A stretch of 64,000 nucleotides of DNA from Prevotella sp. E2-28 (lineage in GTDB: Bacteria; Bacteroidota; Bacteroidia; Bacteroidales; Bacteroidaceae): positions 2,914,001 to 2,978,000 of the forward strand of contig NZ_CP091788.1 in assembly GCF_022024055.1 (NCBI RefSeq). The letters are read 5' to 3'. The position numbers were made by a program, and so were the translations under genes. The stretch's first letter is position 1. Each line of letters starts with the position of its first letter. The notes under the pieces are model-generated. The model had not been told where the DNA came from. It made no database searches and saw nothing but the letters and a program-made list of their open reading frames with translations. Positions 11,701 to 17,732 of the stretch are shown in pieces.

Positions 11701-13239
11701 CTTCAGAGCCTTCACAAACAGGCATTTATCCGTCTGTGTCAGGTCTGTAGAGAACTCACCCACCTGATAGGTCTGTCCGCCGTAAGTATATTCATAAGCT
11801 ACAGCCAGCACCTGATCGGTCTGCAGTCCTGTCTTCAACGAGATATAGCCCAAGGCCGTGTTAACTGTATATTCACTTGTATTCAATAGGCGTGCACTAG
11901 CCAATTTCTCATAGTCAACACCACCCGTCACGCCATTCATGCCTTCTAATCGTACCGTCACCTGATCTACTGTTCTTGAGGCAGTATCAATCTGCTGCAC
12001 CAGTGTGCTATAGATATCATTGGCCTGATTGCTGGGCACAGGCATACCCATGGCCGACCAGCGAGGATTCTTCAGATAAGAATTCTCACCCAGTTCACCA
12101 AAAGCCACGATGTTTCGAGAATTAGAGGTTGTACCCGATTTATTCGTAATCCACACCTCCACACGGTTTATCTTGATACCAGTGGTAAGGTTTGGCAGGG
12201 TTGACATAGCCTTGTCATAAATCTGACGGAAGAAATGAGACAGGAAGAAGTGGCGATTCTCTTCATAGTCGGCCACGTCTATCTCAAAAGGAGTAGTCTG
12301 CGTACCGCCTTTACTTGACACGCTCTTTGACGTTGATTTCTTCTGTGACACCACCGTTTGCAGTTTCAGTTTACCAAACTGCAAGTCAGTACGTACACCA
12401 AAGAGAGCAGATGCGCCATGCACCAAAGAGTTATTTGAGGGGAAGCTCACATTACCAGCCTCAACAAGCTTGATAATCTCGTCTTCCTTTCCGTCATATT
12501 TCAATTTCAGGTTCTTCGTATCAAAGTCAAAAGTGGCATCGGTGTTATAGTTCAGGTTCATGTTCACCTTGTCGCCCACTTTTCCGTTGACATTCAGGTT
12601 CACCTTTTCATCGAAGTCAAACGAGGTGGTTTTCCTGTTGCGAATAGGCAACGAGGGGTTGTCAATATCCTTCAGCGTAGCACCCACCTTCAGCTCTGCC
12701 GTTCCCTGTGTCTTTACACGCACGCCGCCAGGGCCGAATATCTTCTCGGCAGGTCCTAAGTCGAAATGCATATCTGAGAAATCGAACTTATCCTTACCTT
12801 GTGCTTTTGCGTTCTCTGCATCTTTCGTACGGAAGAACTGCTGACGGGCCTTGCGCTCGCTCCATCGCATATACTCTTCTGGCGTCATTACGATAGGCGC
12901 ATTCAGATAAGAGTCGCCCATCTTAGAACCTATCCTATACAGATTTAGAGAATCGTCATATTCCACCTGCTGCTTCACGTTTTCAGGCATTCGCAGGTCC
13001 AGGGCGCTCGAATCCAGGTCGGCCGTCAAGACAGGTGCTGTTTTCTGTATCTTCCAGCGAGAATGCACCAATGAGTCGGGGATACTCTCATCCTCGACCG
13101 TCAGGGCCTTTGGCTGCGCTTTCGGCTGCACTTTTGGCGCGTTTTTCTTCTCTTTATCGTCATCGTCCTGCTGTGGTATCGCGGCAAACGCCATAGCACC
13201 CAGAATCAGTAATGACAGCAAATATACTAGTCTTTTCAA
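5704..13239 (-). CDS. sprA: Cell-surface protein SprA/Sov, type IX secretion outer-membrane translocon
   Basis: The huge outer-membrane barrel through which type IX secretion substrates leave the cell (SprA in Flavobacterium, Sov in Porphyromonas). 2511 residues, close to the family length. A signal peptide (1 to about 20, ending GAMAFAA) is followed by an acidic Asp/Lys-rich stretch and then many amphipathic strands throughout. Two lysine-rich low-complexity loops stand out: residues about 1913-1951 (KTTAKPKTPKK) and about 2393-2430 (SRKTKSGKGKK), probably exposed loops. It lies between rmuC (upstream, separated by a terminator-like hairpin) and mutY, with which it overlaps by 4 bp. No other type IX secretion component is in the window. 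Likely substrates nearby are the C10 peptidase and the 51.9-kb BspA protein. Confidence 0.95.
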   Translation of the reverse strand: MKRLVYLLSLLILGAMAFAAIPQQDDDDKEKKNAPKVQPKAQPKALTVEDESIPDSLVHSRWKIQKTAPVLTADLDSSALDLRMPENVKQQVEYDDSLNLYRIGSKMGDSYLNAPIVMTPEEYMRWSERKARQQFFRTKDAENAKAQGKDKFDFSDMHFDLGPAEKIFGPGGVRVKTQGTAELKVGATLKDIDNPSLPIRNRKTTSFDFDEKVNLNVNGKVGDKVNMNLNYNTDATFDFDTKNLKLKYDGKEDEIIKLVEAGNVSFPSNNSLVHGASALFGVRTDLQFGKLKLQTVVSQKKSTSKSVSSKGGTQTTPFEIDVADYEENRHFFLSHFFRQIYDKAMSTLPNLTTGIKINRVEVWITNKSGTTSNSRNIVAFGELGENSYLKNPRWSAMGMPVPSNQANDIYSTLVQQIDTASRTVDQVTVRLEGMNGVTGGVDYEKLASARLLNTSEYTVNTALGYISLKTGLQTDQVLAVAYEYTYGGQTYQVGEFSTDLTQTDKCLFVKALKNTSNNPMQPNWRLMMKNVYYLASTVEKEKFRLDIKYQSDTTGTYLSYLPEESLKSTTLLKVMGLDRLDANMKAHSNGQFDFVQGYTINNGRIFLPAAEPFGEYLRNYLNQKGMLDLADTYCFDQLYDSTKTIAKQNAEKDKFIMTGQYKGTSANVISLGAYNVPQGSVKVVAGGVELQEGSDYSVDYSLGEVTILNQSIIDAGTNVSVSLEDNSSYGMQRKTMLGLNWQYDFTKNFSLGGTVMHLNEQALTTKVTMGDEPLNNTIWGLNVNWKQESQWLTNMLNRLPLIHVTQPSQITFTGEFAQLIAGNASGTQDNASYIDDFENTKDLRDVSDPKAWVLSSVPTMFANHNDKTTVSSGYGRALLAWYNVDPIFTRRSSSLTPSHIKNDLDQLSNHYVREVYVKELYPNRDQSTYNGAVSTLPVLNLAYYPQERGPYNLTLDYNSDGTLRNPEQRWGGMMRKLETTDFEQSNIEYVEFWLLDPFIYTRKEGTASRHSGELYINLGEVCEDVLRDGKKFYESGMPVDGTSAFETTQWGNIPVQATQTYAFATTSGSRQQQDVGLNGLTDEEEQTFGAYADWLNNIGNVVHNDSLLQAWRQDPAGDNYHYYRGSDFDAAQTSILERYKRINNPQGNSPASDNQTEGYDTSYKTGPDVEDINQDYTLNEYERYYQYRIPISDDELQAYNRGANSEGSHIVDHRDYKAKLRNGDSITVRWYQYRIPLTEYDSKIGTINDFTSIRFMRMFLTGFEEPIVLRFGSLDLVRGEWRRYKQNLQTSAGAETGTLEMSAVNVEENTDRQPVAYVLPPGISRVTDPGQPQLTENNEQALCLTVKNLSQGESKAVYKNTNLNLRQYKRLQMFVHANHLVPNNTQLEDNQLAVFIRLGSDYKNNYYEYLIPLKLTPQGVYRWSVPSDREKVWPEENMLDIDMSIFTSLKKNRNKARAAGLASYTQLYSEYDPDKPNNKVSIVGNPSLAEVKTMIIGVRNLSSSMKSGEIWVNEMRLRETNNEGGWAASGALNVQLSDLGSVNMTGRYVTDGFGGLEETVLQRSTDTQKSYAVTANLELGKLFPDKAKVSAPLYYSYTKEIVSPKYNPLDTDMELDDALESAGSQRERDSIESIAVTKHTTRNLSLSNVRVDIKNKRHPMPFDPANFSFSYSHSHRNTTGETTVYENEDQWRGSVNYSYTPVYKTWEPFKKSKSKSKWMNFPKALGFNYLPQNISFNSELMRTYYELQERDLENTEDPNLPLTFSSQFLWNRDFSLRWDFTKNLHMTFQSATHAEIEEPYTPVNKDLYPDRYTAWKDSVWSSIKHWGVPLDYRQSFSLSYQLPIDKLPIFDWVKADASFKSDYSWLRGTDMEDGTSLGNTISTNRNLNINGSLNMETLYNHFPFLKKTNERFKKQPAKTTAKPKTPKKADAKSAQGGAKDNAKAATKDEKELPKNKNTFQKEVTLLPDSQFVVQHGKKSKRLMVSARDMKGHKVDVKWKVVDENKIKVWLPDSQQIKLSVTPKEPLDKQWWYNSAQHAARVLMMLRTVNLSYRNQYSMTLPGFMPNVGDAFGQRTGSVMAPGLGFAFGLTGDEYIETARDNGWLLCNESVATPATTSGTEDLQLRATLEPMRDLKIDLTATRTATKARSVQFMYAGSPTTHSGSFTMTTISLRSALEGMGDANNGYNSPSFNEFCSKVGAFRDRVQAQYAGSGVEGANPVNPYSADVLIPAFLDTYTLGAGGSLDIFPVITRLLPNWTVRYAGLSKLPWFRDHFKSVNLNHSYKSVYSVGSYASYSSWMEYMGDLGYVQATDGSLTPSSRYNISTVSINEAFSPLLGLDMTFNNNLTCKVEYRTTRVLNLSMTSVQINESQSKDWVIGMGYKISDFKLFGGGSGSRKTKSGKGKKEDDNKNSNTKSQTSNKKGVNHDLNTRFDVSFRRQAAITRDIASGVSSASSGNSALKISLQADYTLSRMLTLTAYYDRQTNTPLLSSSSYPTTTQDFGVSLKFSLTR

Positions 13240-13275
13240 ACTCGTTCTATCGCATATAATCCTTTTAAATAACGA

Positions 13276-13309
13276 AAAACAGGAGCATTTATTGCATTGC
13301 CCCTGTCTT
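13276..13309 (-). terminator. Probable terminator after rmuC
   Basis: On the minus strand ACAGG..GCA pairs with TGC.CCTGT around an AATAAA-type loop and is followed by TTTTTC. It sits in the 75-bp gap between rmuC and sprA. The stem is imperfect. Confidence 0.5.
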
Positions 13310-13314
13310 ATAGA

Positions 13315-14766
13315 TTAATTTGTGTCAGAAGAGTCTGATTCTAGAAACATGCTGTCGTCCATTTCCGTCAGCGATTTCTTCTTCTTATTTTCCTTGGCTC
13401 CCGCCTTCAGAAGGTTCTTGGCAGCCGTAATAATGCTGGGGCCGGAATCAGCTGTGGTAATCTTCAGCTTGGTCATCTTTTTCAGGGTGTCGTTCATGCT
13501 CGACTCTACGTCCATGAAGCGCAGTCCGAAGTCCTGCACACGGTCTATCACCGTATTGGCAGCATCCATCATGGCCTGCTGGTTGCTCAGCTGGCGCACC
13601 TGTGTCCACATCATCTCCAGCACACGCAGGTTCATATACATGGTTTGTGGGCCAAGTATCATCACGCCCTCATCGTATGCCTCGCGCCATAGCGTGGAAT
13701 CATTCAGTAGCGCTAAGTTCAAGGCACCTTCTATGGGCACATACATGATGGCGAAGTTCAAGCGGTTATAGCCCTCGGGCAGGTATTTGGTGTATTCTTT
13801 TCTAGCCAATCGTTTCACCTGAGCCCTCACGCTGTCGATATGGGCTTTCAGGTAAAGGCTCTTCTCGGGTGTACCGTCCTCTGCATTCATATAGCGCTCG
13901 TAGTCGGTGAGCGACATCTTTGAATCTACCACCACATGACGATTATTGGGGAAATGCAGGATGAAGTCTGGTATCAAGCCCTTGCCGTCGTCGCCCTTCA
14001 GACCCTTTCCGCCTTTGTCTTTCAGCGTTTCCTGCGTATCAAACTGCTCACCTTCCTTCAGTTCCAGGTCTTCAAGAAGCTGTTTCAGTTTCAGCTCGCC
14101 GAAGTTACCCTGCACCTTCACCTCGCCTGTCAGCGCACGTGTCAGTCGGTCGGCCGTCTCGCCGATAGCCTGGCTCTTCTGCATATTGATCTTGATGGTC
14201 TCATCCAGTCTTGTCAGGGCTTCCGTCTGCTGTTCCTTCGTCTTATCGAGCGCCTCCTGCATATCTTTCAGGCTCTTTTGCAGGGGATCTATAATCTTCG
14301 ACACCTGTTCCGTATTGCGTTCACCCAACTCCTCCTGACGTTGTTTCAGCACCTTCTCCGAGGTGGTTTGCATCTGCTCGCGAATCAAATCCATCTGACT
14401 CTTCACCTGCTCCTCGTTCATCTGCTTCAAAGCCGCAATTTGCTTCTCATGGGTTTCCTTCAGGGCAGCAATCTGACCTTCATGAGTTTCCTTTAAAGAA
14501 GCTATCTGACCATCATTCGCTTCTTTCGCCTGTTTGAGTTGTTTCTCAAACGAAGCATTCAAGTCGGCAATCTGCTGTTCGAAGAAGCTCTTCTGAACTT
14601 CCAGTTGACGCTGAGCATTCTCAGCATTCGCTTTCTGCACATCACGCTCAGAAGTGAGCGATGTAATCTTTTCCACATAGCCATTCTTTCCCCGACTACC
14701 CATATAATAGCCCAGGAATGCAGCCAAACCTACTGCCACTATTGTAATGACAAGAATTATTTCCAT
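13315..14766 (-). CDS. rmuC: DNA recombination protein RmuC
   Basis: RmuC family, a membrane-anchored coiled-coil protein with a nuclease-like fold that limits inversion at short inverted repeats. 483 residues: one N-terminal transmembrane helix (about 2-21, ILVITIVAVGLAAFLGYYMG), then a long coiled coil (about 30-200) that includes near-identical ILKETHE-type heptads (about 85-115), then the conserved RmuC domain with DSKMSLTDYERY and VPIEGALNLAL. The start is supported by a promoter 27 bp upstream. It is interesting next to the inverted-repeat element just upstream, but that link is only positional. Confidence 0.93.
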   Translation of the reverse strand: MEIILVITIVAVGLAAFLGYYMGSRGKNGYVEKITSLTSERDVQKANAENAQRQLEVQKSFFEQQIADLNASFEKQLKQAKEANDGQIASLKETHEGQIAALKETHEKQIAALKQMNEEQVKSQMDLIREQMQTTSEKVLKQRQEELGERNTEQVSKIIDPLQKSLKDMQEALDKTKEQQTEALTRLDETIKINMQKSQAIGETADRLTRALTGEVKVQGNFGELKLKQLLEDLELKEGEQFDTQETLKDKGGKGLKGDDGKGLIPDFILHFPNNRHVVVDSKMSLTDYERYMNAEDGTPEKSLYLKAHIDSVRAQVKRLARKEYTKYLPEGYNRLNFAIMYVPIEGALNLALLNDSTLWREAYDEGVMILGPQTMYMNLRVLEMMWTQVRQLSNQQAMMDAANTVIDRVQDFGLRFMDVESSMNDTLKKMTKLKITTADSGPSIITAAKNLLKAGAKENKKKKSLTEMDDSMFLESDSSDTN

Positions 14767-14792
14767 CTGTCGTTAGTATTATATTATCCATG

Positions 14793-14823
14793 CAAATGTA
14801 CAACAAAAAATCCGAATAGCCAA
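14793..14823 (-). promoter_or_regulatory. Promoter of rmuC (Bacteroidetes type)
   Basis: On the minus strand TTGG (14820-14823), 19 nt, then TACATTTG (14793-14800), matching the TTTG/TTGG-N19-TAnnTTTG consensus. Confidence 0.7.
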
Positions 14824-14862
14824 GCGATAGGGAAGATTTCTCCTAAAGAAACGATTTATTTT

Positions 14863-15171
14863 GGGTTTCACCGTCACCGTAATTTATTCATTTACAGCAT
14901 GTTTTGGTGAAGTCCATTTTGAAGCCTCCGAACTTGGCAAGTTATAGATTGCAACTCGACGAGTTTAAGATTGCAACTCGGTGAGTTGGACATCATAACT
15001 CGGCGAGTTAGATGTGCTAACTCTATGACTTATGATTATAACTCTTAGACTTATGAGCGTAACTCTTAGACTTATTTTTCTAACTCTAAGGTTTATTCTA
15101 AAAATAGCGAGCAAAATAAGGCTTCACCACATCTTTTTGGCTCTCATCTATTTATAGAGAATGTGAAACCC
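14863..15171. repeat. Compound element: 50-bp inverted arms enclosing a 21-22-bp tandem array
   Basis: The left arm begins GGGTTTCAC (14863-14871) and ends GGTGAAG (14906-14912). The right arm is its inverted counterpart: CTTCACC (15122-15128) and GTGAAACCC (15163-15171). The spacer between the two conserved blocks is 34 bp in both arms, although spacer sequence is poorly conserved. The AACTC array lies between the arms. No protein gene is credible here. It resembles a MITE-like or regulatory repeat; no target-site duplication is clear. Confidence 0.65.
14953..15102. repeat. Tandem array of seven AACTC..GAGTT units
   Basis: AACTC begins at 14953, 14975, 14997, 15019, 15040, 15061 and 15082, so the periods are 22,22,22,21,21,21 bp, close to two helical turns. 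The first three units are hyphenated palindromes of the AACTCGGTGAGTT type. Later units decay to AACTCTTAGACTT and then AACTCTAAGGTTT. A related three-unit array lies at 57498-57555. It is not a CRISPR: period too short and no unique spacers. Confidence 0.9.
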
Positions 15172-15255
15172 TTTTGCAATGTGTTTTGTTTTTTGTAATT
15201 TCCACATCAAAAGGGTAAAAAAAAAGATTCTTGAGACAAAAACAAAAATAGGTAT

Positions 15256-15285
15256 CAAGGTGACAGGTCTTTGATTCTTTGACAA
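15256..15285. repeat. 30-bp direct repeat, copy 1
   Basis: Exact 30-bp match to 17568-17597, in the same orientation (core GGTGACAGGTCTTTGATTC). The copies bracket the candidate RNA and the VWA gene. The core also occurs in the palindrome at 17641-17703, which marks it as REP-like. Confidence 0.9.
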
Positions 15286-15312
15286 TAAGTGTATACTTTT
15301 TTCTCCGAATCG

Positions 15313-15344
15313 TTTGGAGGTTTGGAGTTTTTTTCATATCTTTG
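15313..15344 (+). promoter_or_regulatory. Promoter of the candidate structured RNA
   Basis: TTTG (15313-15316), 20 nt, then TATCTTTG (15337-15344). Transcription should begin near 15350, with no credible ORF downstream until 15926. Confidence 0.65.
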
Positions 15345-15349
15345 CCCAC

Positions 15350-15701
15350 GACAAAGCAAGTCCCTTTGTGGATAAGTAATGTCAAGACATTGAGGAAATC
15401 CTAAGGCCAACGATGTCATTTGTAGGGCAGGCCAAAGGGAAAGGACGTTTTCGAACGTTACTATCTGTGCAGTCAAACTTCGCAACTTTGAATCTAAGTA
15501 CAGGTGTAATGCAACAGAGCGTCTGCGTGGGTGTATTATATCCCAATGATTCGTTGCTCCTATTAGAAGGTGTAACGGCAAGTTGTATCTATAATACCAC
15601 TCGGCGTGGGCTGGCTTGCGTTGCTTATCCTTACTTAGGGGCAATGCGAAGGCCTGACTGCAGGGATAAGCGCGAAGGAACAAACTCCCACGTCTTTTTT
15701 G
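15350..15701 (+). ncRNA. Candidate structured non-coding RNA, about 350 nt, unidentified
   Basis: It has its own promoter and ends in a T6 tract (15695-15700). Helices seen by eye: ACAAAG 15351-15356/15364-15369; AATGT 15378-15382/15387-15391; ACGTT 15445-15449/15454-15458 closed by a TTCG tetraloop; TATTATA 15534-15540/15590-15596; 15552-15560/15569-15577; TTGCGTTGC 15616-15624/15641-15649; GCTTATCC 15623-15630/15664-15671; and GCGTGGG 15525-15531/CCCACGT 15687-15693 just before the T tract. The last three inner pairings interlock like a pseudoknot or a switch. I could not match RNase P, tmRNA, SRP or 6S RNA landmarks; a 6S-like role for the 3' 180 nt is possible. The remaining 15702-15925 shows nothing definite. 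Confidence 0.5.
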
Positions 15702-15925
15702 TTTCCAGACCTAAACTGAATATTAACGCTATATTGGGGAGTTTAGGAAGCACTTGTATTTAATTGCAGTCATGAACACAACTTGATCGATTCAAGAACT
15801 CTTTTGAACCTTTCTATTGTTTCCCAAACCATAATGGTATCAATGGTGAAGCATAGATTAATAACCACACGTGGCGTTTTCAATTATCTTAATATTTAAT
15901 AATAACCTAACAAATCATTAACAAA

Positions 15926-17461
15926 ATGAAGAAAGCATTTCTATTTGCATTTACGCTATTGTTTAGCGTAATGTGTTATTCACAAAGCGATTGGCGAATT
16001 CATCCTGATGATGCCAAGTACAAAATCTATGGCCAATTTGAAACAAAGTTCCGAAATGGAAAAGTGTTTTACGAACTGACAGAAGTTAATCCTATTGGGT
16101 TTACCTTCGAGAGTATTGACCCAATATACTACGGAGGCAAATCAAAACACGGTGATGTTTATTTTACATTTGACCATGTCACTTATAAAGGGAATCCTGA
16201 TTTAGATAACATTGGATTATTTGTATATAACGAGAGTACCAACAAATGGGACGCAGACTCTGAAACGGAATCAAGACAGGGTACCGATAATGAGACAAAG
16301 GACATGGAAGTGATGCTTGTTTTGGACTGTAGCACTTCATTAAGTGATGCTGCGTTTGTCCAAGCCAAGAATAGTGCCGCATCATTCATTGATGAAATGT
16401 TACGGGAAAGTAGCGCAGGAAACATCCATATTGGTATTATTGGATTCTCATCATGGGAATTAACAAAAGTACGTTCTATAGAGTCACTTACCACGTCGTC
16501 TTCAAAATCCATGAAATATTTCATAGACGGCCTAACTAAAGGTGGTGGCACAGCCCTATTCCGATCGTACGACGAAGCATTCGATATGCTGAGTGCTTAT
16601 TCTAATAATATTGAAAACAACAAATTTGCGGGTAGCGCTATTGTTACATTCACAGACGGTCTGGACAATGGTTCTATAAATGAGAGTAAAGAAATTGGCA
16701 GCAAGAAGAACTATTTCAATTATATAAAAAATAATGTCCTAAAGAAGAGTATTAAAGGGGTTCCATGCCAGTCTTATACTATTTTTCTCCCTGGTGGTGC
16801 TGACGTAAAAGATAAAGCTCGCGAGAACGAAGCCGTAAATGACTTGAAGACACTTGCAAAACAAGACGACCATTATTTCCGTGTTAATAATGCATCTCAA
16901 CTTGAAGCTAAGTTTAAAGATATTGCAAAGAACCTCATAGATAGCTGGAAAATAATCCAATGCTACATCGCTCCTGGCCAAAACGGACGTGTATGCTGGA
17001 CATTCGGCCGGAAAGTGAATACCATTAATGTGCCAAAGAAAAAATCCAATCTTTGGTTAGGAATTGGGATAGAAGGAGGACTTTTAGGTAAATCTCAAAC
17101 GGATGAGGACATGTATTATAGTAAGTATTATGACGAGGAAAGTGAAAGTAAGAATAGTGGATATCTTGCAGCTCGCGTAGATGCAGCATGGCCTCTATCA
17201 AACTCCCTTGCCCTTGGCGGAACATTGGGATTCGGTTCTGGTGAAGAAATAGCACTTAAGGTCGGACCTCTGGCCAAATTCTCATTCAACGAAGGTACAG
17301 CTCTTTTGTTAGGATTAGGCTATCTGTCTTCTAAGAATGGTGCTTTCTATGTGAATGCAGGCTGGAAATTCAAATCGCCTTGGTATATAAACGCCGGACT
17401 TAATCTCGGTGATGGAACAGGATTCAGCATTGGTGTTGGCTACACCATTTTAGGGAAATAG
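15926..17461 (+). CDS. Secreted von Willebrand factor A domain protein with a barrel-like C-terminus
   Basis: Signal peptide (1 to about 20, ending MCYSQ). A beta-rich N-terminal region is followed by a VWA domain (about 128-330) with a complete MIDAS: Asp134 in DCSTS, the Thr in KGGGTALF, Asp244 in FTDGLDNGS. The last ~130 residues alternate Gly/aromatic strands (AARVDAAWPL, GGTLGFGSG, INAGLNLGDG) and end IGVGYTILGK, like a small outer-membrane beta-barrel. It probably exposes or tethers a metal-dependent adhesion domain at the outer membrane. Monocistronic: a terminator follows, and exact 30-bp repeats lie on both sides. No function can be assigned. Confidence 0.85.
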   Translation: MKKAFLFAFTLLFSVMCYSQSDWRIHPDDAKYKIYGQFETKFRNGKVFYELTEVNPIGFTFESIDPIYYGGKSKHGDVYFTFDHVTYKGNPDLDNIGLFVYNESTNKWDADSETESRQGTDNETKDMEVMLVLDCSTSLSDAAFVQAKNSAASFIDEMLRESSAGNIHIGIIGFSSWELTKVRSIESLTTSSSKSMKYFIDGLTKGGGTALFRSYDEAFDMLSAYSNNIENNKFAGSAIVTFTDGLDNGSINESKEIGSKKNYFNYIKNNVLKKSIKGVPCQSYTIFLPGGADVKDKARENEAVNDLKTLAKQDDHYFRVNNASQLEAKFKDIAKNLIDSWKIIQCYIAPGQNGRVCWTFGRKVNTINVPKKKSNLWLGIGIEGGLLGKSQTDEDMYYSKYYDEESESKNSGYLAARVDAAWPLSNSLALGGTLGFGSGEEIALKVGPLAKFSFNEGTALLLGLGYLSSKNGAFYVNAGWKFKSPWYINAGLNLGDGTGFSIGVGYTILGK

Positions 17462-17504
17462 GAACTTCCCTACCACAAAATGGTGGAGATAAAGAATGAT
17501 TCCA

Positions 17505-17545
17505 AAGAGCGTGTCTTTACTTAATGTAGAAACACGCTCTTATTA
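17505..17545 (+). terminator. Terminator of the VWA gene
   Basis: AAGAGCGTGT (17505-17514) pairs perfectly with ACACGCTCTT (17532-17541), followed by an AT-rich run; 44 bp after the stop. Confidence 0.7.
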
Positions 17546-17567
17546 TGAATATGCTTTGAAATGGAAA

Positions 17568-17597
17568 CAAGGTGACAGGTCTTTGATTCTTTGACAA
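17568..17597. repeat. 30-bp direct repeat, copy 2
   Basis: Identical to 15256-15285; see that entry. Confidence 0.9.
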
Positions 17598-17640
17598 CAA
17601 ATGCCAGATTTTAGCGTTACGGAATCTGCCTGAAGATCAC

Positions 17641-17703
17641 GGGGACAGGTCTTTGATTTATTTCACTTGTCAAGAAATCAAAGACCTCTTGATCTGCGTC
17701 CCC
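17641..17703. repeat. REP-like palindrome related to the direct repeats
   Basis: GGGGAC (17641-17646) pairs with GTCCCC (17698-17703), and inside it AGGTCTTTGATTT (17647-17659) pairs perfectly with AAATCAAAGACCT (17675-17687). The inner arm shares its core with the 30-bp direct repeats. It lies between two convergent genes and could also stop transcription from either side. Confidence 0.85.
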
Positions 17704-17732
17704 ATGATTCAGGCTCAAAAGCCTAGCGCCAA

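Noticed and set aside
14953..15102. Possible CRISPR array
   Set aside because: Period is only 21-22 bp, units drift in sequence and there are no unique spacers or cas genes.
15350..15701. RNase P RNA or tmRNA
   Set aside because: GAGGAAATCC near 15392 resembles one RNase P block, but the second conserved block (ACAGAA region) is absent. No tRNA-like end or tag frame for tmRNA.
15255..15763. Overlapping ORFs of 142 aa (minus) and 116 aa (plus)
   Set aside because: Composition and overlaps are not protein-like; helices, promoter and T tract explain the region better as RNA.
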